Shown here: in pieces, positions 54,061-63,155 of the stretch | Layout of the letters: each line of letters opens with the position of its first letter | Numbering within the stretch: the stretch's first letter is position 1 | Assembly (NCBI RefSeq): GCF_019976755.1 | Contig: NZ_AP023441.1 | Coordinates: 5,391,501-5,455,500, forward strand | DNA from: Nostoc sp. MS1 | Lineage (GTDB): Bacteria; Cyanobacteriota; Cyanobacteriia; Cyanobacteriales; Nostocaceae | Direction: 5' to 3' | DNA length: 64,000 nucleotides | The notes under the pieces: model-generated | The model's input: only the letters and a program-made list of their open reading frames with translations | Told to the model about the DNA's origin: nothing | Databases searched by the model: none | Position numbers and translations under genes: made by a program

Positions 54061-55149
54061 ATGGCTCCCATGATTGAACAAGTTGCGATCGCCTTTGAAC
54101 GTAAAGACTATCCCACAGCCGCTAAACTACTTAAACAGCTGCTAAAAGAATCGCCAGATAATCCTTGGGTGCAGTTTTATCAAGGTAGATTGTATGAGGT
54201 AGCCAACAAGCGCAAAGAAGCGGAGAAAATCTATCGGCAATTATTAAAGAGTACAGCTAATAGCAAGATAGTATTACAAACACGACAAGGTTTGCAGCGA
54301 ATACGCGAAACTGAGCAGGAAGAAAAACAAAGAGCGATCGCGCAAGCAACAGCCGAACCCTGCAATACTGAACAAGGTGTACTCATTTTAGAGCCTTGCA
54401 GCAACGAAATCAGAGCCACAGCCGCCGCCAGATTTGCCGAAATTATGCAGCTTGACCTCTACAATGCTAAGTTATTCCTTCCTAGCCGTAGCTGGAGATT
54501 TTACCGCACTGGGCGCGTGGGAGAACTTAAATTTTATGGTATACAACTACAACAAGCTGGTATTCCTTGCTTTTGGACAGCTATTAGCGCCATTACTCAA
54601 ATACAAGTATTTCAAGTCAATTATTTTTCAGAATCTCAACCAAAAGCTACTGTTATTTGTTCCAATCATACAAACCAAGTTGGTTCGCTCACATTTGACT
54701 GGTCAGAAGTTTCCGCGCGAGTGATGGGGCTTTTGCCTATTTTTGAGGAAGTTGTGGACGTTGGTGCTTGGCTAAAAACAGAACGTAAGACTCAAACTCA
54801 AGACTATGTGCAGTTTTGTGATTTACATTTACCCAGCAGACGTTGTATTCTCAGACTTTACGATCAAGGCTATGAATTTCAACAAGGTGTACAAATTGCC
54901 CCTGTATCCAGCCAAAATACCATCAGAATTAATTGGAATAACTTACTAAACTGGATTAACTTACACTTGCTACAAGCAAAAGTTTGGTCAGATTTTACAC
55001 CTTTTGCCGAGACAGTACTAGAACAAAAAGAAATGCTGGGACATATTCAGTCTCACATTAACTTACATCGTAAGGAAAAGAGTGACTGGGACTCAGCATT
55101 TCATTTATATAGTGGATTGATATTTATGAGGCCGGATGCTAGGGACTGA
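54061..55149 (+). CDS. TPR-containing conserved cyanobacterial protein
   Basis: 362 residues, soluble. The first ~85 residues form two TPR-like helical pairs (EQVAIAFERKDYPTAAKLLKQLLKESPDNPWVQFYQGRLYEVANKRKEAEKIYRQLLK), then a basic helix, followed by a ~240-residue domain that I do not recognise (LYNAKLFLPSRSWRFYRTGRVGELKFYGIQLQQAGIPCFW ... RCILRLYDQGYEF). TPRs suggest protein binding. An ATG at 54070 could also be the start. Gene arrangement gives no functional clue. Confidence 0.8.
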   Translation: MAPMIEQVAIAFERKDYPTAAKLLKQLLKESPDNPWVQFYQGRLYEVANKRKEAEKIYRQLLKSTANSKIVLQTRQGLQRIRETEQEEKQRAIAQATAEPCNTEQGVLILEPCSNEIRATAAARFAEIMQLDLYNAKLFLPSRSWRFYRTGRVGELKFYGIQLQQAGIPCFWTAISAITQIQVFQVNYFSESQPKATVICSNHTNQVGSLTFDWSEVSARVMGLLPIFEEVVDVGAWLKTERKTQTQDYVQFCDLHLPSRRCILRLYDQGYEFQQGVQIAPVSSQNTIRINWNNLLNWINLHLLQAKVWSDFTPFAETVLEQKEMLGHIQSHINLHRKEKSDWDSAFHLYSGLIFMRPDARD

Positions 55150-55156
55150 GAAATCT

Positions 55157-55210
55157 TGGATCTGCAATTTTAAATTTTGGATTGTTCAATCTAAAATCCA
55201 AAATCTAAAG
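55157..55210. repeat. AT-rich dispersed inverted repeat, second copy
   Basis: It shares AATTTTAAATTTT(A/G)GATTGTTCAATC with 41240-41285 and continues into a short tandem of AAATCCAAA-type units. It lies directly after the TPR gene. Confidence 0.6.
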
Positions 55211-55239
55211 TCCAAAATTCAAAGGAGACTCATCACTTC

Positions 55240-55749
55240 CTAGCCAGGAGTTTTTACTTGGCTGGCCATGTCTAAGTAAGAACTCATATTCGCACCTGGA
55301 CGACGACGACCATTAGAACCGGAGGCTGAAGGCGCTAAGTATTTAGGTGCAAATGTAGTTTCAGTTGGTGTGGCTATTTTCGCAACTGGCGCTTTTTCTG
55401 GTTCAGCTGGCTTAGGCGCAGCTTTGCCGTTTTTACCGTTTTTCGATGCTTCTACCTTAGCTGGTTTAGATGCCTCTACCTTAGCTGGCTTAGATGCTTC
55501 TACCTTAACTGGGGTAGGTGCAGGGCTGTTTTCTGTAGGTGCGGATGCTTCAGCTTTGGCGGCTGCTTTTGTACCGTTGGATGCTGCGGGTTCTGCTTTT
55601 GGCGCTGCTTTTGGTGCTGGGGTTGGGGCTTTTTCTTCAGTGGTGTCTTCTTTTAGCTCTAAGTAGTAGCCACCGCCTTTCTTACCACCGATTAATCCGG
55701 TAAGAAAACTGAGAATCCCAGCAAATAAATTTTTGATAAAACCGAACAT
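55240..55749 (-). CDS. Ala/Pro/Lys-rich protein with short N-terminal membrane helix
   Basis: 169 residues. An N-terminal hydrophobic segment (FIKNLFAGILSFLTGLIG) may anchor it peripherally. The middle is low-complexity, rich in Ala, Pro, Lys and Glu, with three tandem KVEASKPA-type units (about 55450-55510). The C-terminus (TTFAPKYLAPS...SYLDMASQVK) looks conserved. No catalytic motif. Homologues are, as far as I recall, limited to cyanobacteria; function unknown. The repeat part may vary in length between strains. Confidence 0.7.
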   Translation of the reverse strand: MFGFIKNLFAGILSFLTGLIGGKKGGGYYLELKEDTTEEKAPTPAPKAAPKAEPAASNGTKAAAKAEASAPTENSPAPTPVKVEASKPAKVEASKPAKVEASKNGKNGKAAPKPAEPEKAPVAKIATPTETTFAPKYLAPSASGSNGRRRPGANMSSYLDMASQVKTPG

Positions 55750-56144
55750 GAGAATGGCTCCCGAAGTTTTATATCTGTAAATAGACCGTAATATTAAAAA
55801 TTACGTCGTAATACTACATTTTTTGACTATCAGCTATTGAGTAACAAACCTTTCTAGTTTGTGCTTGATCAAGCTTAAGAATACAAGCTGAGGTTTTCAG
55901 CCTTTGTTGGCAAATACTTACAAGCTGTAGATATCGAGAATTAATTATTCAATTTTACCGCTACACAGAGCAAGATTCTGAAAGGTTGCTTAATAAAATT
56001 TAACATAATTTTATTTGATAGGTATACATTGACACAAATAATGATTGTAACCTCAACCAGTGGGAAGAGTGTCATAATCTTTTTACTGATGATAATCAGA
56101 CTCAGTTAAATTTTCTACAGAATCGAACGCAAGCAATTTTGTCG
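55750..56144. other. Intergenic between divergent genes
   Basis: AT-rich, without a gene or notable repeat. Promoters for the Ala/Pro-rich protein and the lipase-like protein should lie here. Confidence 0.4.
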
Positions 56145-56813
56145 ATGAATACTCAAAATCAGCAGCGCGACCCTGTAGTCTTAGTACATGGTATTACTGA
56201 TACGGAAATTGTCTTTAATCAAATGGCAGTTTACTTAAGACAATTAGGTTGGACTGTATACACACTCAATTTAGTACCTAATAACGGTGAAGCTCCACTG
56301 AATGTATTAGCACAACAGGTTGTTGATTATGTGGATGCAACTATTGGTGCAGAAAAACCCTTTGATTTAGTGGGTTTCAGCATGGGGGGAATTGTCAGCC
56401 GTTACTATGTGCAGAGATTGGGAGGTATAAATCGTGTACAACGCTTTGTGACAATTTCCTCACCTCATCATGGCACAGTAGTAGCTTATGCTTCTAGGCT
56501 GCCTGGATGCGTACAGATGCGTCCCAACAGTCTATTTTTGCAAGATTTGAATCGTGATGTGCAAATGTTGGAACAGTTAAACTTTACTTCTATTTGGACA
56601 CCTTATGATTTGATGATTATCCCTACCAACAGTTCAAAAATGCCCGTAGGTAAAGAATTAATCGTCCCAGTAGCACTACATTCGTGGATGCTTACAGATT
56701 ACAGAAGCTTATCAGCAGTAGCCGCAGTTTTAGCAGAACCGATTAATGGCGATCGCCAATTTGAGTATATTCGTAACTCCCAAAAATTGCCTCTGGGTGG
56801 CGATAATACTTAA
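56145..56813 (+). CDS. Lipase-like alpha/beta hydrolase
   Basis: About 222 residues, cytosolic. VVLVHGITDTE (oxyanion region), the nucleophile elbow GFSMGG (VGFSMGGIVSRYYVQRLGG) and a late His in VALHSWMLTD give a full triad candidate; it resembles small triacylglycerol lipase/PGAP1-like hydrolases. ITISSPHHGT is another family block. ATG at 56145 is preferred over an in-frame TTG at 56139. Its last 71 bp overlap, tail to tail, the VOC gene on the opposite strand. Confidence 0.88.
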   Translation: MNTQNQQRDPVVLVHGITDTEIVFNQMAVYLRQLGWTVYTLNLVPNNGEAPLNVLAQQVVDYVDATIGAEKPFDLVGFSMGGIVSRYYVQRLGGINRVQRFVTISSPHHGTVVAYASRLPGCVQMRPNSLFLQDLNRDVQMLEQLNFTSIWTPYDLMIIPTNSSKMPVGKELIVPVALHSWMLTDYRSLSAVAAVLAEPINGDRQFEYIRNSQKLPLGGDNT

Positions 56814-57174
56814 ATTCCATCAAATTATAAAATGGGTCTTCCAAAAAGAAAGTCCGATGTTCCAAGGGAGAACCCACAAAGCGATCTTTAGGTTTGTCAC
56901 GGAAAAGTAGTTGTTTTTTTTCCGCCCTTTCTACTAACTCTTGCCAATCTTGTTCTTGAGTAAAAATTAGTCCAAAGTGTCGGGGATAAATAGTACGCTG
57001 GCGCATTAATGGTTCTTTGGTAATATGAGCCACTAATTGATGTCCATAAAGATTCAGAATTATGGCTTGAGGATTTTCACGACCAGGGATGCAGCCTAAG
57101 CCATCAATATAATAAGCTTTTGTTTGAGTAATATCGCTGACCGGGAAGGCGAGGTGAAATATAGCTTGACTCAT
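56743..57174 (-). CDS. VOC-family protein (glyoxalase-like)
   Basis: 143 residues, single VOC module. Metal ligands fit His in FHLAFPVSD, His in PRHFGLIF and Glu in NLMEFKYY, with GQ/HQLVAHI between. The substrate is unknown. The 3' end overlaps the lipase-like gene by 71 bp in the opposite frame, so one short segment encodes the C-termini of both. The shared end (EYTQIGDRH) lies past the fold's last ligand, and so tolerates overlap. Confidence 0.85.
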   Translation of the reverse strand: MSQAIFHLAFPVSDITQTKAYYIDGLGCIPGRENPQAIILNLYGHQLVAHITKEPLMRQRTIYPRHFGLIFTQEQDWQELVERAEKKQLLFRDKPKDRFVGSPLEHRTFFLEDPFYNLMEFKYYRHPEAIFGSYEYTQIGDRH

Positions 57175-57564
57175 AAGATAGTGATGAGTTGTGTTAGCGG
57201 TAGCGGCGCGTTTAGCGCGTGTTGAGTAGGTATTTTGTTAATTAGATTACTTTTTTAAATTGATTAGTAGTTAGTTAAAGTACAGTTTTTTACGAGTTTA
57301 GCTTATATCTTAATTTGGTCATTAGTCATTGGTCATTAGTCCATAGTCCACAGTTAATAATTATTCCCCTCGTGTCTTCTTTGTCTCTCTTACTTCCTTA
57401 ATTAAAAATTAATTTGCCATTTTGCCTGTTAACGGTTAGCTTTACCCGTAGAGGGAATATAAACTATGCGCTCTCTAGATGGGGATCAAGGAAATTAACC
57501 ACAGAAGTTCTAAAATTAGTTATTCTTTTCATATCTTGACAAAACTACTCGTGGTTGTTAGCTG
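57175..57564. other. Repeat-containing intergenic region
   Basis: No gene. It contains the second copy of the GCGGTAGC hairpin repeat (57191-57225) and a GTCATTAGTC/CCATAGTCC block (57314-57356). It presumably carries divergent promoters. Confidence 0.5.
57191..57225. repeat. GCGGTAGC-GCGCG dispersed hairpin repeat, copy 2
   Basis: The same element as at 53832-53869; GTGTTAGCGGTAGC and CGCGTTTAGCGCGTG are shared. Confidence 0.8.
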
Positions 57565-58359
57565 ATGCTTTCATTTATTAGCTCTGCGAATCCTTGGTTG
57601 GTGGGAGTTGGACTAAATACTGTTCTACTGAGTTTAGTCTGGTTCGCTCCTAAAAAATTGCTGACTCCAGCTGGTGTGTTTCATGCTTGGTTATTGGGCA
57701 TACTGATTTGGGGTACTTTAGGCTGGCAAGGATATTTAGTAGTTGCGTTCTACTTTATTGTGGGTTCCGGTGTGACACGTATTGGAATGGCACAAAAAGA
57801 AGCTCTAGGTATCGCTGAAAAGCGTTCGGGCGCAAGAGGCCCGGAAAATGTCTGGGGTTCTGCTTTAACTGCGGCGCTTTGTGCTTTAGGTATAGGCGTT
57901 CTTAACGCTAAACTTTTCCCTCTTACTCAGTCCCTAGTTCCTAGTCCTCAATCTCTATTGTTATTAGGTTACGTCGCCAGCTTTAGTACAAAACTTTCTG
58001 ACACCTGTGCCAGTGAAGTGGGTAAAGCTTACGGTAAAAGCACTTTCTTGATTACGACATTGCAACCAGTACCCAAAGGTACGGAGGGGGCTGTGAGTTT
58101 AGAAGGTACTTTTGCTGGTGTGGTGGGTTCAGCTGCGATCGCTATTGTCGGTTGGGGTGTCGGTTTAATCAGCCCACTCGGAATTGTTTGGTGCTTGCTG
58201 GCTGCTTTGATTGCCACAAATATAGAAAGTGTAATTGGTGCAACACTGCAATCAAAATATACATGGTTAACTAATGAAATTGTTAATATTCTTAACACTT
58301 TAATTGGTGCGATCGCTGCCATATTATTTGCCCTAATTTGGGCAAACTCTTTTGGTTAG
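57565..58359 (+). CDS. DUF92/TIGR00297 membrane protein, VTE6-like
   Basis: 264 residues, polytopic. Family blocks include GVFHAWLLGILIWGTLGWQGY, SGARGPENVWGSALTAAL, TKLSDTCASEVGKAYGK and VSLEGTFAG. Plant VTE6 of this family phosphorylates phytyl phosphate for tocopherol and phylloquinone recycling, and cyanobacterial homologues are thought to act likewise. That role is inferred from family membership. Start ATG at 57565. It is a single gene without pathway neighbours. Confidence 0.88.
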   Translation: MLSFISSANPWLVGVGLNTVLLSLVWFAPKKLLTPAGVFHAWLLGILIWGTLGWQGYLVVAFYFIVGSGVTRIGMAQKEALGIAEKRSGARGPENVWGSALTAALCALGIGVLNAKLFPLTQSLVPSPQSLLLLGYVASFSTKLSDTCASEVGKAYGKSTFLITTLQPVPKGTEGAVSLEGTFAGVVGSAAIAIVGWGVGLISPLGIVWCLLAALIATNIESVIGATLQSKYTWLTNEIVNILNTLIGAIAAILFALIWANSFG

Positions 58360-58560
58360 AGGCAAAGACTGATAACTATTGACTGTTGACTAGATTCTCT
58401 CTTAGTTTAATGACTGGAGTAGAAAGATATACCTATGGAAATAAATGCTCATCGAAACAGTAAATCAATTAAATTTGACTTATTTTTATTTTTTAAGTTG
58501 CCATTAATTATTTATAGTTTATAAAATCTTATCTTTAGCCGTTTTTCACCAGGTGTTCTT

Positions 58561-59319
58561 ATGGAAACTTTGTCTTTCTTAAGTATTGATGACCAACCTA
58601 TCTCACTTGAACAAACAGTAAAATACCTCCAATCATCAGGAAAGTTAGGTCAATTCATTGGTGATGTGCTGCGTCAATATGTCATCGAACAGGAAATCCA
58701 AGGGCGAGACGATGTAGATATTAATCCAGCTTTAACCGAACAAACAGTGATTGATTTTCGCCTTAAAAATCAACTAGCTGACCCCCAAGCTTTCCAAGAA
58801 TGGTTAACCAAGAATGGCACAGACTACCAAAGGTTCCACGCTTCAATTACTTTTAACTTCAAATTAGAAAAGTTAAAAACTGTGGTGACACAGGCAAAAC
58901 TACCAGAATATTTTATTGAGCAGAAGATTTTTTTAGATCGGGTGGTATTATCCCGGATTATGGTGGATAGTCGAGAATTAGCAGAAGAATTGCAATTGCA
59001 AATTGCAGAAGGAGGCAGTTTTGAGCAATTAGCTAAAGAGTATTCTGTATTGGACGATCGCCTCGTTAATGGCATGATGGGGCCTATTAGTCGTGGTACT
59101 ATGCCAGACAAGTTACGCTCTGCTATTGATGTAGCTAGTCCTGGGCAATTAGTTGGGCCTATAGAAATTGATGGACGCTATGGTTTGTTTCGAGTGGAAC
59201 AATTTCTCCCAGCGTCTTTAGATGATATTCAACTCAAGCAAGCATTACAAAACGAATTATTTGAAAAATGGTTAGCAGAGAAAATTCAAAAGCTGACGGT
59301 GAAATTACAAGTGAGTTAA
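58561..59319 (+). CDS. PpiC-type (parvulin) peptidylprolyl isomerase
   Basis: 252 residues. The parvulin domain covers about residues 120-215 (VVLSRIMVDSRELAEELQLQI, GGSFEQLAKEYS, GPISRGTMPDKLRSAI, GQLVGPIEIDGRYGLFRVE). There is no signal peptide, so it probably acts in the cytoplasm. AGGTG lies upstream of the ATG. It overlaps the next gene by 52 bp, implying translational coupling. In cyanobacteria such a gene often precedes a peptidase-like ABC exporter, and it may keep the exporter's substrate foldable; that is inference. Confidence 0.88.
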   Translation: METLSFLSIDDQPISLEQTVKYLQSSGKLGQFIGDVLRQYVIEQEIQGRDDVDINPALTEQTVIDFRLKNQLADPQAFQEWLTKNGTDYQRFHASITFNFKLEKLKTVVTQAKLPEYFIEQKIFLDRVVLSRIMVDSRELAEELQLQIAEGGSFEQLAKEYSVLDDRLVNGMMGPISRGTMPDKLRSAIDVASPGQLVGPIEIDGRYGLFRVEQFLPASLDDIQLKQALQNELFEKWLAEKIQKLTVKLQVS

Positions 59320-61952
59320 AACTTCTAGATAATGAATCGCTAAGAATCAAAGTGCTAACTTCCATACCTTGGACTCAACCGCCCCTAAGTTGGCTCACTC
59401 CTGAGCAGAAAAACCGTTTAGAAGAACGTTTAGAAATCCGGCGTTATCGACTGGGTGAAAAAATCTGGTCGAGTGAAACTGGCGGTTATCATTTTTTCAT
59501 TGTGGCGGGGAAGGTGCGCTTACGGGAGGAAGGAAGCGGCCAATCTTTAGCAGCCTTACAGGTAGGAGATTGGTTTGGTGACTTACAAAAGCTACCGGGA
59601 GAATACAAAGCTGTAGCCGCTAGTAAAGATGTGATTCTGGCTTGCTGGGATACACATCTTTGGGCAGAAATATCTACTCCAGCAATGGAAGATTTCTGGT
59701 TGGGGTTAGTGGAACAGGATAATACAGTAGTTGAAAATGAAGTAAAACCTTTTCAACACACTGTTATTCAAGCACCCGTAACTCCTCCAGAACAGACGCT
59801 AAGTCAGCCAGTCTCTACACCTGTATTCAGCTATCCTTTTGTGAGTAGTTGGAATACGGGTGCTGCTTGTTTAACAATGGCAGCACAACAACTCGAAAAT
59901 CCGGTGAACTTGGAATGGGTTCAACGCCAACTGCGGGGGCAAAATCCCAAACAAGTTGTAGAAGCAGGGGAAAAGCTAGGTTTAGTCTTACGACGACTGC
60001 AACTAAGTTGGGGAGAGTTGCGCCAGCTAACGTTCCCAGCTTTGCTACAGTTACAAGTTGAATCTGTTCCTCAGCCTACATGGGTAATAGCTTATGGGAT
60101 AAAAGGCGATCGCTTAATTATTGCTAATCCCTTAAATCCTGATAACCTGTGTGAGAATCTCCCACAAACAGTATTAGAACAATGCTGGGATGGTCAGTTA
60201 TGGCAAGTAGAACTGATATCTAAACAAGAGAAATTTAACTTAAATTGGTTCACACCAGCCGTTTGGAAATACCGCAAGCTACTCGCAGAAGTATTATTAG
60301 CATCTTTAACATTGCAGCTATTGGGGTTAGGAACACCACTAATTACCCAGGTTGTGATTGATAAAGTCATGGTACAAGAGAGTTTACCCACTCTTGATGT
60401 CATGGCGATCGCGCTTTTGTTAATAGCTGTCTTTGAGTCTGTACTGGGGATTTTGCGCTTATTTATCTTTACCCATACAGCCAGACGTTTAGATTTAAGC
60501 TTATCAGGTCAATTATTCCGTCATTTGCTACGGCTACCCTTGGCTTATTTTGAGTCACGGCGCGTAGGTGACACAGTAGCCAGAGTCCAGGAACTCGAAC
60601 AAATTCGCCAGTTTCTTACAGGTACAGCCTTAACAGTAATTTTGGATAGCATCTTTGCCGTTGTTTACTTGGCATTGATGTTTTATTACAATATTCCCCT
60701 CACCTTTGTAGCGTTAGCTGTGCTGCCCTTGTTTGCCACACTGACCATAGTTGCTACACCAATTTTACGTAACTGGCTCAACGAAACCTTTAACCGTAGT
60801 GCAGACAGCCAATCATTCTTAGTAGAAACAATTACAGGTATTCATTCTGTTAAAGCTCATGCGGCTGAATCAGTAGCACGCGATCGCTGGGAAGGCTTAT
60901 TTGCTCGTTTCGTGCGTACTGGTTTCAAAGCTTCCACAACTTCTAATATTAGCAGTAATATTGGCGACTTTCTCACTAATTTTTCTTCCTTACTAATACT
61001 GTGGTTTGGTGCAAAGTTAGTCATTGACCATAAACTAACAATTGGTCAGTTGGTAGCCTTTCAGATGCTTTCTGGCAGAGTCACCGGGCCACTGTTACGC
61101 CTAGTACAACTATGGCAAAATCTGCAACAAGTTCTACTTTCCGTAGACCGGATTGGTGATATTCTCAACGTCGCCCCAGAAGCAGAGATGGGAACTGGTT
61201 TAGTTTTACCACCCTTGAAAGGTCAGGTTAACTTTGAGCAAGTCTTTTTCCGGTACAAAGCCAATACCGAACCAGTGTTGCGCGGAATTTCATTCAATGT
61301 AGAACCAGGACAATTTGTCGGAATTGTGGGACGTAGTGGTTCTGGTAAAAGTACCCTTTCTAAGTTACTGCAAAGACTTTATCAAATTGAATCAGGACGC
61401 ATCCTCATTGATGGTTTTGACATCAAAAGTGCAGATTTAGCGTCTTTACGGCAACAAACTAGCGTAGTTCTCCAAGAAGACTTTTTATTTAACGGTTCCA
61501 TCCTGGAAAACATCACCCTTGGCAATCCTAATATTACCGCCGAGCAAGTAGTCGAAGCCGCCAGACTAGCCGTAGCCCACGACTTTATCAGTCAATTACC
61601 TTACGGTTACGAAACTAACGTAGGAGAAAGAGGCACAGCTTTATCTGGAGGACAAAGACAACGCATTGCCTTAGCAAGACTGTTCCTTTCTGACGCACCA
61701 ATTTTAGTGTTAGATGAAGCTACCAGCGCGTTAGATAGTGAAACCGAACAACAAGTCCTGCAAAATCTAAAAAAAATATCTGCTAACCGTACGGTCTTTC
61801 TCATCGCTCACCGCTTTGCACCCTTAAAACGAGCAGATTTAATTCTCGTCTTAGAAAAAGGCGTAATTGCAGAACGAGGAACCCATACAGAACTATTGCA
61901 GCAAAAAGGCTTGTACTGGTCACTATATCAACGTCAACAAGCCAACGTATGA
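59268..61952 (+). CDS. ABC exporter with cNMP-binding and degenerate C39-like domains (type I secretion)
   Basis: 894 residues. Order: Crp-type cyclic-nucleotide-binding-like domain (about 35-150), a C39 peptidase-like domain (about 185-320) in which the usual catalytic Cys of (D/E)CGxxC is Thr (NTGAACLTM), so it is probably non-proteolytic as in HlyB; then a six-helix membrane domain (about 335-620) and an ATPase: Walker A GRSGSGKST (about 688), signature LSGGQRQRIALARL (about 790), Walker B ILVLDEATSALD. It likely exports a protein with an uncleaved signal. The HlyD-type adaptor usually found next to it is absent. It overlaps the isomerase by 52 bp and ends in a hairpin. Confidence 0.92.
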   Translation: MVSRENSKADGEITSELKLLDNESLRIKVLTSIPWTQPPLSWLTPEQKNRLEERLEIRRYRLGEKIWSSETGGYHFFIVAGKVRLREEGSGQSLAALQVGDWFGDLQKLPGEYKAVAASKDVILACWDTHLWAEISTPAMEDFWLGLVEQDNTVVENEVKPFQHTVIQAPVTPPEQTLSQPVSTPVFSYPFVSSWNTGAACLTMAAQQLENPVNLEWVQRQLRGQNPKQVVEAGEKLGLVLRRLQLSWGELRQLTFPALLQLQVESVPQPTWVIAYGIKGDRLIIANPLNPDNLCENLPQTVLEQCWDGQLWQVELISKQEKFNLNWFTPAVWKYRKLLAEVLLASLTLQLLGLGTPLITQVVIDKVMVQESLPTLDVMAIALLLIAVFESVLGILRLFIFTHTARRLDLSLSGQLFRHLLRLPLAYFESRRVGDTVARVQELEQIRQFLTGTALTVILDSIFAVVYLALMFYYNIPLTFVALAVLPLFATLTIVATPILRNWLNETFNRSADSQSFLVETITGIHSVKAHAAESVARDRWEGLFARFVRTGFKASTTSNISSNIGDFLTNFSSLLILWFGAKLVIDHKLTIGQLVAFQMLSGRVTGPLLRLVQLWQNLQQVLLSVDRIGDILNVAPEAEMGTGLVLPPLKGQVNFEQVFFRYKANTEPVLRGISFNVEPGQFVGIVGRSGSGKSTLSKLLQRLYQIESGRILIDGFDIKSADLASLRQQTSVVLQEDFLFNGSILENITLGNPNITAEQVVEAARLAVAHDFISQLPYGYETNVGERGTALSGGQRQRIALARLFLSDAPILVLDEATSALDSETEQQVLQNLKKISANRTVFLIAHRFAPLKRADLILVLEKGVIAERGTHTELLQQKGLYWSLYQRQQANV

Positions 61953-62384
61953 GTATTGTAGTAAGGGCTAAAGTCCTTACTACATACAATTGTATTACAT
62001 AGCAGGAATAAGCTAATTTTATATTAAGAAATATAAGTGTAGATACGTTAAGCATTGCTTGACGTATTATTTTTTGCTTTTATACTCTTGCGTACGTAAT
62101 AAATCAAAGATTGACTATTAACAAAAAGCATTATTCATAACGATTTTGGCATAAAAATATAATTTTGATATTTAAAAATTTGTAAATTTATATACTTTGA
62201 AATATTCTCTTTATAAAAAGAATACTTTAGCCCTACATAATTCAACGGTTAAAGTGTGCATTTTTCTGCATATCTTTTCCATCAAAAAATTATTACAATT
62301 CTCGCTGTATCTAAGTCTTTAGTTAGAAGATAGCTAGTTTTAACATTTATTGCTGTATAAATTTAGTTTTGAGGTCAATAATTC
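61953..62384. other. Intergenic between exporter and CARDB gene
   Basis: Besides the terminator-like hairpin, a second inverted repeat (TACGTTAAGC-ATT-GCTTGACGTA) lies at 62043-62065. The rest is AT-rich without a gene. Confidence 0.5.
61958..61983 (+). terminator. Terminator-like hairpin after the ABC exporter
   Basis: GTAGTAAGG and CCTTACTAC pair perfectly around an 8-nt loop, 5 bp after the stop. The T-run is poor, so function is tentative. Confidence 0.6.
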
Positions 62385-63155
62385 ATGAATACTAGCCGTG
62401 AATACAACTTTAATAGAAAAAATAATACTTCGTTAGAAGCTGGAAATATTGGTATTTTAAATCGCCCTGAAGATTCACCTTTCCCAAGCTCAAATAGTAT
62501 AAATGGCTTAACGGCCAAGCTTGTGAGTAGTTCTTCAGCGACAAATGAGAGTAATGGCGATCGAGATAATATTTTTACAACTGCTGCTGTACTACCAGAC
62601 CTAACAGGGCCAAACGCCTCAATGCCCTCTTCCGTTGTGGTGGGTAGCAGCTTTCAGTTAAGTTATCAAGTCCAAAATATAGGAAATGCTAGTGCTGGTA
62701 GTAGCTATACTGACTTCTATTTATCACCAGATTTGAATATTGATAGTACTGATACGTATCTGGGCTACGACTATGTGAGTGGTATTGCTGCTGGTAGTTA
62801 TAGCCAAGAATCCGCCACACTCACTATCGGTAGCAACATCAAACCGGGTAATTATTATTTGATTTACTACATGGATGCTGATGGAAACGTTAGTGAAAGT
62901 AATGAAAATAACAATGCTTTTGGTATAACATTTAGCGTTACTCAGCCGGATTTAACAGCACAAAACGCCATAGTTCCCTCTTCTGCAACTGTTGGTAATA
63001 GTGTTCAAATCAGTTATCAAGTCAAGAATCAAGGTACTGCTACTGCTGGAGCTAGCAACACTAAGTTCTACTTGTCTCAAGACTTGAATATAAGTAGTAA
63101 TGATTTCTATTTAGGCTTTGACCCTGTTAGTAGTATTCTTGCAGGTAATAAGTAA
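62385..63155 (+). pseudogene. CARDB-repeat exported protein, 3'-truncated next to an IS
   Basis: 256 residues visible. After a low-complexity N-terminus (no signal peptide, fitting type I export) come two CARDB adhesion-type repeats: PDLTGPNASMPSSVVVGSSFQLSYQVQNIG... and PDLTAQNAIVPSSATVGNSVQISYQVKNQG.... The second breaks off at VSSILAGNK followed by TAA, where repeat 1 continues with YSQESATLTIGSN and about 40 more residues. The break is just before the IS630-type element. The exporter upstream suggests that the intact protein was its substrate. A loss of downstream domains (possibly calcium-binding RTX repeats) is inferred. Confidence 0.78.
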
